64,000 nucleotides of DNA, taken from assembly GCA_947652605.1 (NCBI GenBank), contig OX393577.1:26229466-26293465 (forward strand), read 5' to 3'. Shown here piece after piece: positions 22,283-32,594 of this stretch. The notes beneath the pieces were generated by a model, which saw nothing but the letters and a program-made list of their open reading frames with translations, did no database searches and was not told the origin of the DNA. Source of the DNA: Elmis aenea. Its lineage: Eukaryota; Arthropoda; Insecta; Coleoptera; Elmidae. Position 1 is the first letter of the stretch. Each line of letters starts with the position of its first letter. Both the position numbers and the translations under genes were made by a program.

Positions 22283-23474
22283 CAGGGACTAAAAACGAAA
22301 AAAATTCCGTTCGTTTCTGTTCGGAACGAAAACGAAATATATCGTTTTCGTTCTTTTCGTTCTAACCGAAAAAATTCTTTTTTCGTTTTCGTGAACCGAA
22401 ATAATAACGGTTAAAACCGGTTTTACAATATTTTTTTGTAGTCAAAAAATCAATTTTTTTTCAAGTCACTACAACGCTCTATAAATACGATAACAATATT
22501 TGCGTCTCAACTAAAACATAAACGATGACGATGGGGTTTGATGCTCACGGACAGCATATTTTAGACTAGCGAACCATCGCCATATTAAATTTACTAAATC
22601 GTTAAACACGTTAACATTTAACCATTTTATTAAGTTTAACACCCGTAAGGTGCAAAAACACAACGTGATTAGGTTAAATTAGACACACGATCTTTATCTA
22701 AAAATATGAAAATATAGCAAGTGCTGTTTTAAATTTGTTTTAGTACTAAAAATCTATGCATTTGAATTAAATAAGATCCTGCTGTAATTATTTAAAAAGA
22801 CAAAAGAATGAATTCAAGTGTATAATTTACTAAATGTTATAAATAAAAAAGATATTAAAAAAAAAACTTATATTAACTTGAAATATACTTAAACTTTATA
22901 GTTTGTAGGTACATACCATACAATATACATTTTCACATTCCGTTAAATCTTACTAGCAACACATCTTCCAATAAATCTTCTTTTACATTAGTCCTTTTCG
23001 AAGTAAGAATAAATTTTACTATTATTATGTCTAAACGCAAATAAAACATACACATTGATAATATATATCCAATCAAGTGTATATTCTATATTGATGATCT
23101 AAAAAACAAATTAGAAATAGAGAAGAGCTGTACCGTTAATTGTGTTACACGAAATTGCAAGTATAAACAATAAAGTTGTTAATACATATTCACGTAAATA
23201 TAATATGGAGGAAAGTGAAGCTCACTTACTTCAAGTGAGATTTTTTACTGCCTCGTGGAGTGTCCCCAGCACAGAAGGTAAATTCGCGTTTGTGTTTAAC
23301 AAATAAAATTGAAATAGCGACAAAACCGGTTAAAACCGGTTCTGGAAAATATTTATTTCGTTTTCGTTCTTGAACGAAAAATAATAATTTCGTTTTCGGT
23401 TTCGTTTTCGTTCTTAAAAAAATTTCGGTTAATTTCGTTTAACGTTTTCGTTTTCGATCCGTTCTCAGTCCCTG
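22283..23474. mobile_element. hAT non-autonomous element, CGTTTTCG/ACCGGTT-rich
   Basis: It runs from CAGGGACTAAAAACG to CGTTCTCAGTCCCTG with a perfect 8-bp duplication ATTTAAAT (22275-22282, 23475-23482). About 130 bp at each end is built from TTCGTTTTCG and AACCGGTT words. The 900-bp interior is AT-rich and non-coding. 41443-41618 is a short deletion derivative. Confidence 0.93.
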
Positions 23475-23827
23475 ATTTAAATATTACAAGCGATTTTAAA
23501 CATTAAACTGAAAATCTCTCGTGTTTTCAGCGAGTTAATAGCTGGCCACACACACAAAGGTTGATCCGTCGGTTTTGACTGCTAAGGATAAGTCTGTCAG
23601 TTTGATGCGCCACAGATGAAAACCGTTGTCGTCCACTAACGCAAAACAAAAGTCCGTAGATCAATCTGTTACAGTTGATCCATCACATGCAAAACCGTAC
23701 GTTAGTGGGAAATAACTGCAGATTTATCTGTGGATTAAACCGAAATTGTGGAATTTCGCTCAGGCCAAAAGTTTTGAACCAGCAAGTACACGGTTTTTAA
23801 GTGTTGATAAGTTACTGCGCTTCGAAA

Positions 23828-25647
23828 ATGTTTAGTAATAAAAAAAAACGGGCTCTTTGCTGTGCAATAATTTATATGCAAATTATGGAAAATAATAATG
23901 TAACAAAGCGACGGTCTAAATGGGTTAAAAGTTATTTGCTTAAGAAAAAACAACTAAGCCATATTCCTCTACTAAAAGAGCTACGAGAAAATGATCCGGA
24001 TGATTTCAAAAATTATTTGAGAATGGATATAAATACATACGATGTTTTATTAAATTTAGTAAGAGGGGCTCTCACCAAACAAAATACTGTAATGAGAGAA
24101 GCAATTGGTCCAGAAGAACGTTTAACGGCTACTCTTCGTTTTCTGGCCACGGGAAGATCGTATGAAGATTTAAAATATTCGGTGGGAATATCTGCACAGG
24201 CACTGGGATATTTGATTCCAGAAACATGTTCCCTAATATTTAAAATACTGAAAACAGATTACATGAAGGTAAAAAAATATATTTATATTAACATAAATGT
24301 AATTCTATAACAAAACTAGGTAATCTACAAATTAAGCTTAAGAGAAGTTTTCCACTTAAAAACGTTCCTCTTCTAAATCTTGTCCCATGCTTGTATAATA
24401 CCGTGTTATTGGTATTGGTAGATAATTTGCTTCCGGGGAAGTCAGAGGAGAAGTGGTTGAAGCAGAGTTAGTGGACGATTCGCCATAGCAAGAATGGTGC
24501 ATTTGAGATGGTCTATCTTCTGCAATATCAGTTGTTTTCGTCAATTCTCCAAAAATACCTTTCATTAAAATCTTATGAATAAGTCCTTCTGCCAAAATTT
24601 GCTGATTTGGAACCATTTTTTTAAGTTTTGATGCTACATTAATACCGATTGCTTCAAATTCAGTGACTGTTTCCTTTTGCTGCAAAACCTCGGTGCACGT
24701 TTTCATAAATTCTTGCTGTTGTTGTTGGAATTTTCTTTTTCGATTTCCAGTGTTCAGATTGCCGAATATAACTTGTTTGGAAGGAGTGGCCGGTTTTGTA
24801 AAGACTTTCTGAAAACAAATTCATGTTTTTTTAGTTACCTAAATCAGAAGAAGAGTGGATAGCTGTAGCATCACAATTTGAAAACCGTTGGCAATTTATA
24901 AACTGCGGAGGTGCACTAGATGGAAAGCACATTCGAATCATACCTCCTCCTGGGTCAGGCGCTCTGTATTACAACTACAAGAAATTCTATAGTGTAGTAT
25001 TAATGGCTTTAGTAAATAGCAATTATGAGTTTATGTACGTAGACATCGGCAAACAAGGTAGAATGTCTGACGGTGGCGTTCTGGAATGGACTTCGTTATA
25101 CAAGAAATTAATGGAAAATAAACTAAACTTTCCTCATACTGACAAAACTAAAGAAATGCTAAATTTTGTTTTAGTTGGTGACTCAGCATTCGGTTTGCAG
25201 GAACATATATTAAAACCATATCCTGAAAAAGGCTTAAATTATGATAGAAGAATATTTAACTATAGACTGTCTAGAGCCAGAAACGTAGTAGAAAATGCCT
25301 TCGGTCTATTAGCAGCACGTTTTAGAATTTTTCATACGGCCTTAGCTATGGCCCCGAAAAAAATTAATGTTATTGTACTTGCAGCCTGTGTTTTACATAA
25401 TTTTTTGAGAAAAAATAGTACAACATATGCAACAAATACCACATTTGATCGCGAAAATCCTATAACGCATGTTATGGAAAATGGAGATTGGCGCCAGGTA
25501 GAAATTCAACTTACTCCCTTGGCAAGACAAATCAAAAGAAACACGTCCTTAGAAGCAAAGACAAACAGGGTAAAATATTGCCAGTATTTTAATGGCAAGG
25601 GAAAAGTGGAGTGGCAAGATGAAATGCTAAAAGCTGGCAAAGCTTAA
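23828..25647 (+). CDS. Harbinger (HARBI1-like) DDE transposase, two exons
   Basis: Exon 1 is 23828-24268 and exon 2 is 24835-25647. The 566-bp intron has GT at 24269 and TTTTTTTAG before exon 2. Both exons are in phase 0 and give 417 residues without a stop, close to the usual HARBI1-type length. The N-terminus is basic (MFSNKKKRA) with a helical region (RLTATLRFLATGRSYEDLKY) typical of the family. The DDE nuclease shows GALDGKHIRI (about Asp176), LVGDSAFGL (about Asp263) and RARNVVENAFG (about Glu300). All three metal-binding residues are present. It would cut and rejoin the TIRs in the nucleus and usually needs a Myb/SANT or MADF partner, here encoded on the other strand. The intron holds that partner's second exon in antisense. 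An earlier in-frame ATG at 23801 is possible. Confidence 0.92.
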
Positions 25648-26272
25648 ATCTGATGTATGTACGTGTAAATGTACAAATAAAAATACATGAATTTTGTAAT
25701 GTGTCCTTGATATTTTATATAGTTGGCAAATAATAATTAAATACGTTTTGTTGTACGTTATTTTTAAATATATTTCGTTTACCCACCTTCGGATTATTAT
25801 CTGGGGCATTTTGGATTTGTTCAACCAGATTGTCATTATATTCTTCCACTTCAGTATCTTCGTTATTTTCCGTCAAGTCGTTGAACTGACTTTCATCCTC
25901 AAAATTTTCACTTTCGCTGCTCCTAATTGGCACTTCTTGATCTGTGGTAAACAATAACAATTCGAAATACCACAGGTGTGGTTCATAAACATCATCTGAA
26001 CCAGCGCCACTGCGTTGAGAAGCTTCAACTCTCTTCAGTTCCTTCCGAAAACATCCTCTGAGGTTTTGTATTTTTTTGCATACAAAGTTTCGATCGGCAT
26101 TTGGAAAAGATGATTTACAATACTCAATAAGTGCATCGTAACCTTTCTTTTTTAAATTTTTGTTTGTATAGTCTTTGCTTTTAATCTTCCACAAAGCTGG
26201 ATGTTCTCTATAAACCTCAATAAATTTGCTAAGAAAATCCTTAGAAAAAACAACACCTCCTTCAAAAGACAT
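24356..26272 (-). CDS. MADF-domain DNA-binding protein of the Harbinger element, two exons
   Basis: Exon 1 is 26272-25787 (162 codons). It encodes a MADF (Myb/SANT-like) domain at about residues 10-100 (FIEVYREHPALWKIKSKDY, ALIEYCKSSFP, VCKKIQNLRGCFRKELKRV, HLWYFELLLF), followed by an acidic stretch (SESENFEDESQFNDLTENNE). The donor AAG|GTGGGT at 25786 and the acceptor TTGTTTTCAG join exon 2, 24808-24356, in phase 0. Exon 2 adds a basic NRKRKFQQQQQ segment, a possible nuclear signal, and a helical C-terminus. The total is 312 residues. Such proteins bring the Harbinger nuclease into the nucleus and onto the TIRs. The intron of about 980 bp contains the whole second exon of the transposase. 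The splice junction is predicted from frame and consensus, not from transcripts. Confidence 0.85.
25676..25681 (+). terminator. Polyadenylation signal AATAAA for the Harbinger transposase
   Basis: AATAAA lies 29 bases after the transposase stop and before the donor of the antisense MADF gene. Its position suits 3'-end formation of the plus-strand transcript. Confidence 0.5.
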
Positions 26273-26487
26273 GATAACTAAACCGTAAATCGTGCAGTTG
26301 AAACTGTGCGTAAAAACTGTTTGTTAGTTGATCGTAGCAGTTTTAACTTGCGGTGCGGACCTACAGACAAGTCTTTGCCGGTTAAATCTGGCACGACCAT
26401 AACCCACTAACGTAAAGATATACACGCACGTTTAAACCACGCTGTTTCAAACCGGCGGATTAATCTCTGTGTGTATGGGCAGCTAAT

Positions 26488-27027
26488 ATTTGTACAAAGT
26501 TCGATTAAATCCACTTTCGTAGTATCTAGTCACTTCAATATGTATTTTGTGTTCGTTTAATTTTTAATTATATTCGAAAACATGGCCCAGTGGTCAATAA
26601 ACTGCAATGAAGGTCATTTAATTTCTTATCTAGTTTATGGTTGCCGGTGTAATATTTTTCATGATACGTTGTTTAAATTCTCGATGTACTTCAGCTTTCT
26701 AACCACAATATGTAAATTATCGGCAATGTAATGGTTACTCAAGATTAAATACACTGGGCGTTAAACGAATAATTGAACTATTTTACTGTAATCTTATTAT
26801 TAATTCCAGTGGTGTTTTAATTTACCATAAAATTGTTTATCGGTTATTATTATAACTGTTTATTTCCAAGTTGTGGTGAAAAGTAAGGCATGTATTGTTT
26901 TTATGAAAGTTTGTGTGACGTGACATATGTATTAAAAGAAATGTTAACTGAAATATTTATTGTAAAGATATGTTAGCGCCAAAGTGTATCATTCTGAATG
27001 TCTAGAGCATTCTGTGTAACGCCGATT
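26488..27027. other. AT-rich spacer
   Basis: Nothing recognised. Confidence 0.5.
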
Positions 27028-27301
27028 GGAATTTGGCAAAGTGTAAAATAATAATGATCTTACATACATTACCCAGTCGTTATATGGAATACCTAGCCAT
27101 TTTATAAACGTCGAATGTTAGTAAGGTAGAGTGTATAATAATAAAGTGTATAATCAAAACATAATAATAATAATCGCATGAGTATACATTTTTTATTGCA
27201 ATGCATTAAAAACAGCCTTAAGAAACTTTAACTGACCGTTTATAACTGACCAAATGAATGAGGGTAGGTTAAAGTGTATCATTTAATACTTTGCCAAATT
27301 C
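27028..27301. mobile_element. Small inverted-repeat element, diverged relative of 58921-59208
   Basis: GGAATTTGGCAAAGT at 27028 is inverted as ACTTTGCCAAATTCC ending at 27301, with further inner similarity around GTGTATCATTTAA. The centre contains CTGACCAAATGAATGAGGGT followed by AGGTTAAA, nearly identical to the centre of the hairpin element at 58921-59208. Confidence 0.6.
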
Positions 27302-28604
27302 CACACATACTGAATTATGTGTTTTAATGAAATAATCCTTTTTCTATTGAAAGTATCAAAAAAATTAATGTTATATCTTCAGCGTAAAGTTGATATACAA
27401 GTAGGTAGGTGCTGCTTCCCTAATTATTCTCTAAGTTTAGTTACTCATTCTATTTCGGTTTATTTTATGATTCTGGCATAACATACGCCCTAAGAATATT
27501 TAATTTGTTTAGCTGGTACACGAATTCTTACGCATGTTGATATTGCTGTAGGTCAAAATCATTTAGGATTTATTAATATGGTGAAACTTAAGTGCGAAGC
27601 TTAATTTGTATCAATTTAGCGAGTTTCAGTGATATTCAAGCTATTTTTCTTTATTTTGTATTTCTACGTGCCATGGATTCTTAAAAAGTAAATTTTCAGA
27701 ATCTAAATTTTAATTTTAAATGTAACTTTAACGAAAGTATAGTTATTAATTATTTTAGTATTACATTATCGATTAGTTGATTACATGCAATAGATTTCAA
27801 ATCAAACTTAAGTTATATGAAACTTGATGTGTAGTTTTTACCAACAAAATGTAAGTAGGTACCTAGTTACTGTAATGTACGTTTTAATTAAAAACAGTTA
27901 ATACAAGTTTATATTAAAAAGTTAAAATTCTTAAAGCAGCGCATATATTAAAAAAGATATAAATAAATAAAAAACAAAATCAAAATTTCGCCTTAACAAC
28001 TTTATAGGCATAATCTGGTTTTACTATGATGCACCTAAACTCTTTTAACTTCATTCAACTTTATAAAACCTCTTCTGTAAATTTTAATATTACATTATTA
28101 GGTTAACGCACTCGTTTAAATATTTAGTAAATAAAATATTAAACAAATGTGGAACAAACCTCATTTTCATTTAATATTAATCAATAAACAATTTCCCCGT
28201 TTGCTACTATTGGAACTCGTACGTACTGTGAACAAATATTTGATGTAGTATGTAATCAGTTAGGTAGATTACGGTAGATGGATGTCGTACAGTGATAACG
28301 TTTCGCATATTTGCATGAAAAGTATGAGTGTTATCTAAAACAAACAGACTGCAATCCTGCTTATGTCACATCCTAAACTTATCTTGCACAATTTGTCATA
28401 AAGGAATGTTTATAGTTGACTTTAAGCGAAGAGGCAGGGAACTCTGTAGGAATAGTAACAAATAAATACATATAATGATAAACGGGAAGGTTACCGAGAT
28501 TGGACCATTTTTTATATTTTAATTTCTTTAAAGTTTTAGTGTAAATTTTATAAAAATCTATAAATACTACTGACAGCTTGTTTAACGTCATAGCAGTTTT
28601 AAGA
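27302..28604. other. AT-rich region without recognised gene
   Basis: No convincing open frame or repeat. TAGGTAGG and GGTACCT words are scattered through it. Confidence 0.5.
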
Positions 28605-29245
28605 TGGGTTTATGCAGCTTTTTTAGTAGTAAGACTTAAGAATAGTAATAAGAATAAAAGTTAAAACTGTTAAATCAATGCTAGCGTTTACGCATTGGAT
28701 TTAATTTTAGTAGTAACTTTAAGAATAAGTAATAACCTTGAAAGTTGGTTAATTTTCAATATTATTCTTACGCTTAAACCAGACGCGAAATGCGCAGTCG
28801 CAAGAAATCGATACGCCCATCGCACACGAGCGTTTGTTGTGATAACGGATTTTTGTTTGGGTTTTTGCAAATCAAAGGACCCACTATTTGTCACAAGGTG
28901 TGCAAATCCATGCAAATCATGTATCTGGGGTCATACGGGTGTATTTAAAAAATTGTTCTTTGTCATATTCGACTGTTTTCATATTTAAGACTTTAAAGCC
29001 TAGTCCAGATTGTAAACAAATGTTTCGGAACAGTGTTTATGAACAATGTTCCCGATGTTTCGGAACAGCTCAACTTAAGTCTGGACGCGGAACAACGTAT
29101 ACAGATTGTTCCGAAACATTTGTTTACAATCTGGACTAGGCTTAAGGTTATTACAATAATTATTATCACCACTGCATAAACGCTGCTTTTGTTATTCTTA
29201 TTACTATTCTTATTCTTATTACTAAACTTGTGTTGCATAAACCCA
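28605..29245. mobile_element. MITE with paired double inverted repeats
   Basis: TGGGTTTATGCAGC near 28605 faces TTGCATAAACCCA ending at 29245. About 65 bp further in, GCTAGCGTTTACGCATTGG faces CACTGCATAAACGCTGC. Between them both sides carry AAGAATAGTAATAAGAATAA-type repeats in opposite orientation. No clear target duplication. A younger palindromic element sits inside its right half. Confidence 0.7.
28997..29141. mobile_element. TTAA-flanked palindromic MITE, nested
   Basis: About 35 bp at each end are perfect inverted copies (GCCTAGTCCAGATTGTAAAC, then AAATGTTTCGGAACA). TTAA lies at both edges (29093-96 equivalent on the left at 28993-28996, and 29142-29145), suggesting mobilisation by a piggyBac-type transposase. 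It is 145 bp long and has no coding capacity. Confidence 0.75.
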
Positions 29246-29294
29246 CCTTTATTACGTTAAATAAAAAATAATTAGTTGTAAGCTACAAGTGGTA

Positions 29295-29322
29295 CAATCG
29301 TGGAAACTAGTTTCCACGATTG
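29295..29322. repeat. Perfect 28-bp palindrome
   Basis: CAATCGTGGAAACT is followed directly by its reverse complement AGTTTCCACGATTG with no spacer. GGTTCTTCGATAGAACC, a second short hairpin, follows at about 29330. Confidence 0.9.
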
Positions 29323-29399
29323 CACAACATGGTTCTTCGATAGAACCACTAGTGGTTATTTTAAATGCAAATGAAATTGACAAACAGTTATAAGATGAA

Positions 29400-29612
29400 T
29401 ATTCAAAATAAAAGGCTTGTGTAATAATATTTTGCTGCAAGCACTTTTTAATCGGTGCACAAGACCCTGCATTTCCTTTTTACATAATTTACACATGTCT
29501 CTACACCCAGTGTTTGCTTTGAGGTATTGAAGTTGTTGGATATTTACACAAAATGTTGCCAAATGCCATCTTTTTTTCTTCCCGGCATTGTTAATAACCT
29601 GCCTTATTAGTT
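29400..29612 (-). pseudogene. BED-type zinc finger fragment of a hAT transposase
   Basis: Minus-strand pieces in two frames read MPGRKKDGIWQHF, a typical hAT start, then CKLCKKEMQGLVHRLKSACS with the CxxC half of a BED finger and its following helix. The frame shifts between the pieces, and no catalytic domain follows. It is an isolated N-terminal remnant. Confidence 0.55.
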
Positions 29613-29752
29613 TATTGTCAACAGACGAACGGGTACTAATTACTGAACTAATACCTTTATCAATATTATCAATTCAAATTAGAAGTCATGAAACATGTAC
29701 ACTAGCACATTTAGTAATAAACTGAGCTAAAATTTCAACGTGTAGTCTTATA

Positions 29753-30346
29753 CAGGGTGTCACACAAAAAACGCCGCAAGCTGTAACTCCGTTGTTTGTG
29801 GTCCGATTTTGATGAACAAAAAACCAAATGAAATGGCTCCTCAAATACTATAAATTGATTTGGATTAAATTTTTTTTCAAGTTGAACTTAAATGTCAAAC
29901 GATAGTCAATTTTTTTTCCAAATGGCACCATCTATTATTTTTTTACTTGATCTAATCTAATAAATACCACACTGATTTTTAAATGACATTTGTTGATAAA
30001 GATTTTTTTTGTTTTCCACGGCACGCTTGAAAACTTTGTGAAACCTAACCTATTTTAGTTGAACTTTTATTTTTTTATTTCTTATTAGTTTAGCACTAAA
30101 ATTAACTTATGATTACATCATTGAATTCAGAAAAAAAATGTCTACCAGATTAAGTAAAAAAAAACAGATGGTGCCATTTGGAAAAAAAATTGACCATCGT
30201 TTGACATTTAAGTTAAACTGGAAAAAAATTGAAATCCAATTTAGTTTATAGTATTTGAGGAGCCATTTCATTTACTTTTTTGTTCACCAAAATCGGACCA
30301 CAAACAACGGAGTTACAGCTTGCGGCGTTTTTTGTGTGACACCCTG
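29753..30346. mobile_element. TA-flanked foldback MITE (CAGGGTGTCACACAAAAAAC family)
   Basis: The left end is CAGGGTGTCACACAAAAAAC and the right end is its inverted copy, with TA on each side. The two halves are inverted copies almost to the centre. For example, CAACGGAGTTACAGCTTGCG on the right mirrors CGCAAGCTGTAACTCCGTTG on the left. The whole 594-bp unit could fold as one hairpin. No coding capacity. Confidence 0.9.
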
Positions 30347-30348
30347 TA

Positions 30349-31571
30349 TAATATTAATTGTGTTTTTTTTTTAAATAATAGAGGTAAATTAATAATATAT
30401 TCGTATAGCTAGGCTTATGTTATATTAACATTTAAAATGGTATTCAACAGTTTTTTTCATATTAGAGCAATAAATAGATGATTTACAAGTTTTGGATTTT
30501 TAATTAATATTGCTTAAATAGGCATAAGATAATCGATTTTTTTAAATTAATTTAGCAGGCGATAGATATTTACAGCCTTCAAGATGAACTGAAATGAAAA
30601 GTGTTATTTTTTATAATTTTTTCAAAGCCCTTTAACTTAATTTCATCAAATATTAGTGTTACAATTAGACAAAAAGTAACTTAAATGTCTTTTAAAGACA
30701 AATAAATTATCTACCATTAAATTTAAAAAAATGCAGTGTATTTCATTAAAAAAATTGACTTATTCGTGTTTAAAATTCAGCTAAATGGACCGACAAATAC
30801 AAACACCCTGAGTATTATTTTAAAAGATTAATTATACAGAAAGCACTATAAAAGCTAAGTTAACGAAACTCCCAAATTATTTTAAACTGACGTTGTTAAA
30901 TCGCCAAATAAAAATATTTTATTACAGATCTGTATTCGTCAATATTTTTAAAAAAACGTAAATAACTCGAAAACCAATGATTTTAGGTACAAAAAACTTT
31001 ATACATTTTGGGAAAAAAAATAATTTGGAAGCTAAAAATTTAAAAATATACAGGGTTGCAATTAAAGTGAAAAAGCTACATATAGGCTCGCAGCAAATAA
31101 TCACTCGGTATAGCTGAAAACAATTTTAGGTTATCTCATGATCTCCAACAAATTTCGTTTGGAAACTTTTTTTCTATTTGGAATAATAAATCATGTATAA
31201 AGGAAATACGCACTAGGTATTAGTCAACTTTTTTTTTACTTAGTTGACATAAAATGTTATGAAGCGTTTGGTGCAAAACTGATAGCATTACTTGATTTGA
31301 TTTTTTGAGATTATGTAAATACACAACATCTTAGATATACCTAAGTACTTATATCTTCAAATTTTAGGAGGTGGATGGATACAAATAATTTTTTTTTTTA
31401 CTTAATAGTAATCTGTAGAGTGACCCCAATCAAACTTTTCATCCGTTGTAACAACTATGATTTGCTAATAGGTATCATTTAAGTGTAAAACAAACTTGAT
31501 GTTTTCTTAGGTTGATGCCGTTGATGTAGAGATATTTATTTGTCGCTCTTAATCAGTGCATCACTACTATG
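30349..31571. other. AT-rich region with one orphan MITE end
   Basis: TACAGGGTTGCAATTAAAGT at about 31049 looks like a single end of a TACAGGGT-type MITE without its partner. No gene recognised. Confidence 0.45.
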
Positions 31572-32586
31572 CAGGGTTGGAAAAATTCATGAATTTTTAA
31601 AAAAATTCAACATTTTTGAATTAAATCTGAATTTTTTGAATTAATTCAGAATTTTTTGAATTAATTCAGAATTTTTTGAATTTTTTTGCTCAAGTCATTA
31701 TATACGTAAAAAAAGTTACAAAATATTAATTACAATATATAGGTTCACTTATTGAGGTACAAGTTTTATTTTATGTAAAAATAATGAAATATTCTACAGG
31801 TAATAACAAATAAAAGATAAATTCAAACTTAAATGAATGTCAACAAATAAATAAAACATTTTTAATTCTTAAAAATAATATAATATTCTTGGATAACTAA
31901 AACAGTTTATTTGTTTATTAATTTCATATATTAAGTGGACTTAATTATCAGAAACTTATTTTCTTTTTCTATTAAATTCTTTAATAAATAGAAATGTCAA
32001 TTTTGCCGCGTTTTCTACACCAAGACGATTTCTTAGATCAGAATGCACAAACCCAAAGGTTGAATAAACCCTTTCAACTGCAGCTGACGGTGCAACTGCT
32101 GTCATGAACTGCATTATAAGATTTTTTTGTTTTTCGGTTTCTTCATTTTGGCCTATGATACTAAATGCTGACGTCCACCATTCTGCATCAGTCATGCTGG
32201 CTAACACATTAGTACGAAGTAGAGAATCATCAAAAGGTTTCACACGACCAATAAACTTTATAAGAATTGGTAAAAAATTTTATACTTAAAATAAGCATCC
32301 ACTGCCCACTGTCAACTTTGACATAAAACTAAGCATCATAGGTATGCTGCAGAGTGCAGAATATGTCCAAGTTGTACTTACCCATTTTTAGTAAATTAAA
32401 GAAAATTATTTGGCCGCTTTTTATTGACATATAAACCGATAATGATAAATATATTTCATTTCTTGTAGTAAAGTAAACAATAATAATTTAAATTAATTCA
32501 TATGAATTTTTTTAAAAATTCACTTGAATTAATTCATGAATTAATTCATTGAATTAATTCAACTTAAATTAATTCAAACAACCCTG
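31572..32586 (-). mobile_element. hAT element, internally deleted, AATTC-rich ends
   Basis: It starts CAGGGTTGGAAAAATTC, ends TTCAAACAACCCTG, and has a perfect 8-bp duplication CTACTATG (31564-31571, 32587-32594). Each end is an array of GAATTAATTCA-type words. It keeps only the last part of its transposase gene. Confidence 0.93.
31956..32285 (-). pseudogene. hAT transposase C-terminal dimerisation region, truncated
   Basis: A short open frame carries DAEWWTSAFSI, FMTAVAPSAAVERVYSTFGF and HSDLRNRLGVENAAKLTFLF, the classic hAT C-terminal dimerisation block with its SAAVER motif. The ATG at 32243 is internal. The frame extends upstream to about 32285 (FLPILIKFIGRVKPF) and then the coding sequence is lost. 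The BED finger and most catalytic residues are missing, so it cannot act on its own. Confidence 0.85.
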
Positions 32587-32594
32587 CTACTATG

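Larger units (their letters stand above)
23540..26484. mobile_element. PIF/Harbinger transposon, apparently complete and two-gene
   Basis: The TIRs are imperfect but clear: AGCTGGCCACACACACAAAG on the left, and AGCTGCCCATACACACAGAG when the right end is inverted. The inner parts GATCCGTCGGTTT and AATCCGCCGGTTT also correspond. AAT flanks both sides (23537-23539, 26485-26487), a 3-bp duplication as Harbinger makes, although its usual target is TWA. It encodes a DDE transposase on the plus strand and a MADF protein on the minus strand, both with complete frames once one intron each is removed. This is the least damaged element in the window. Confidence 0.93.
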
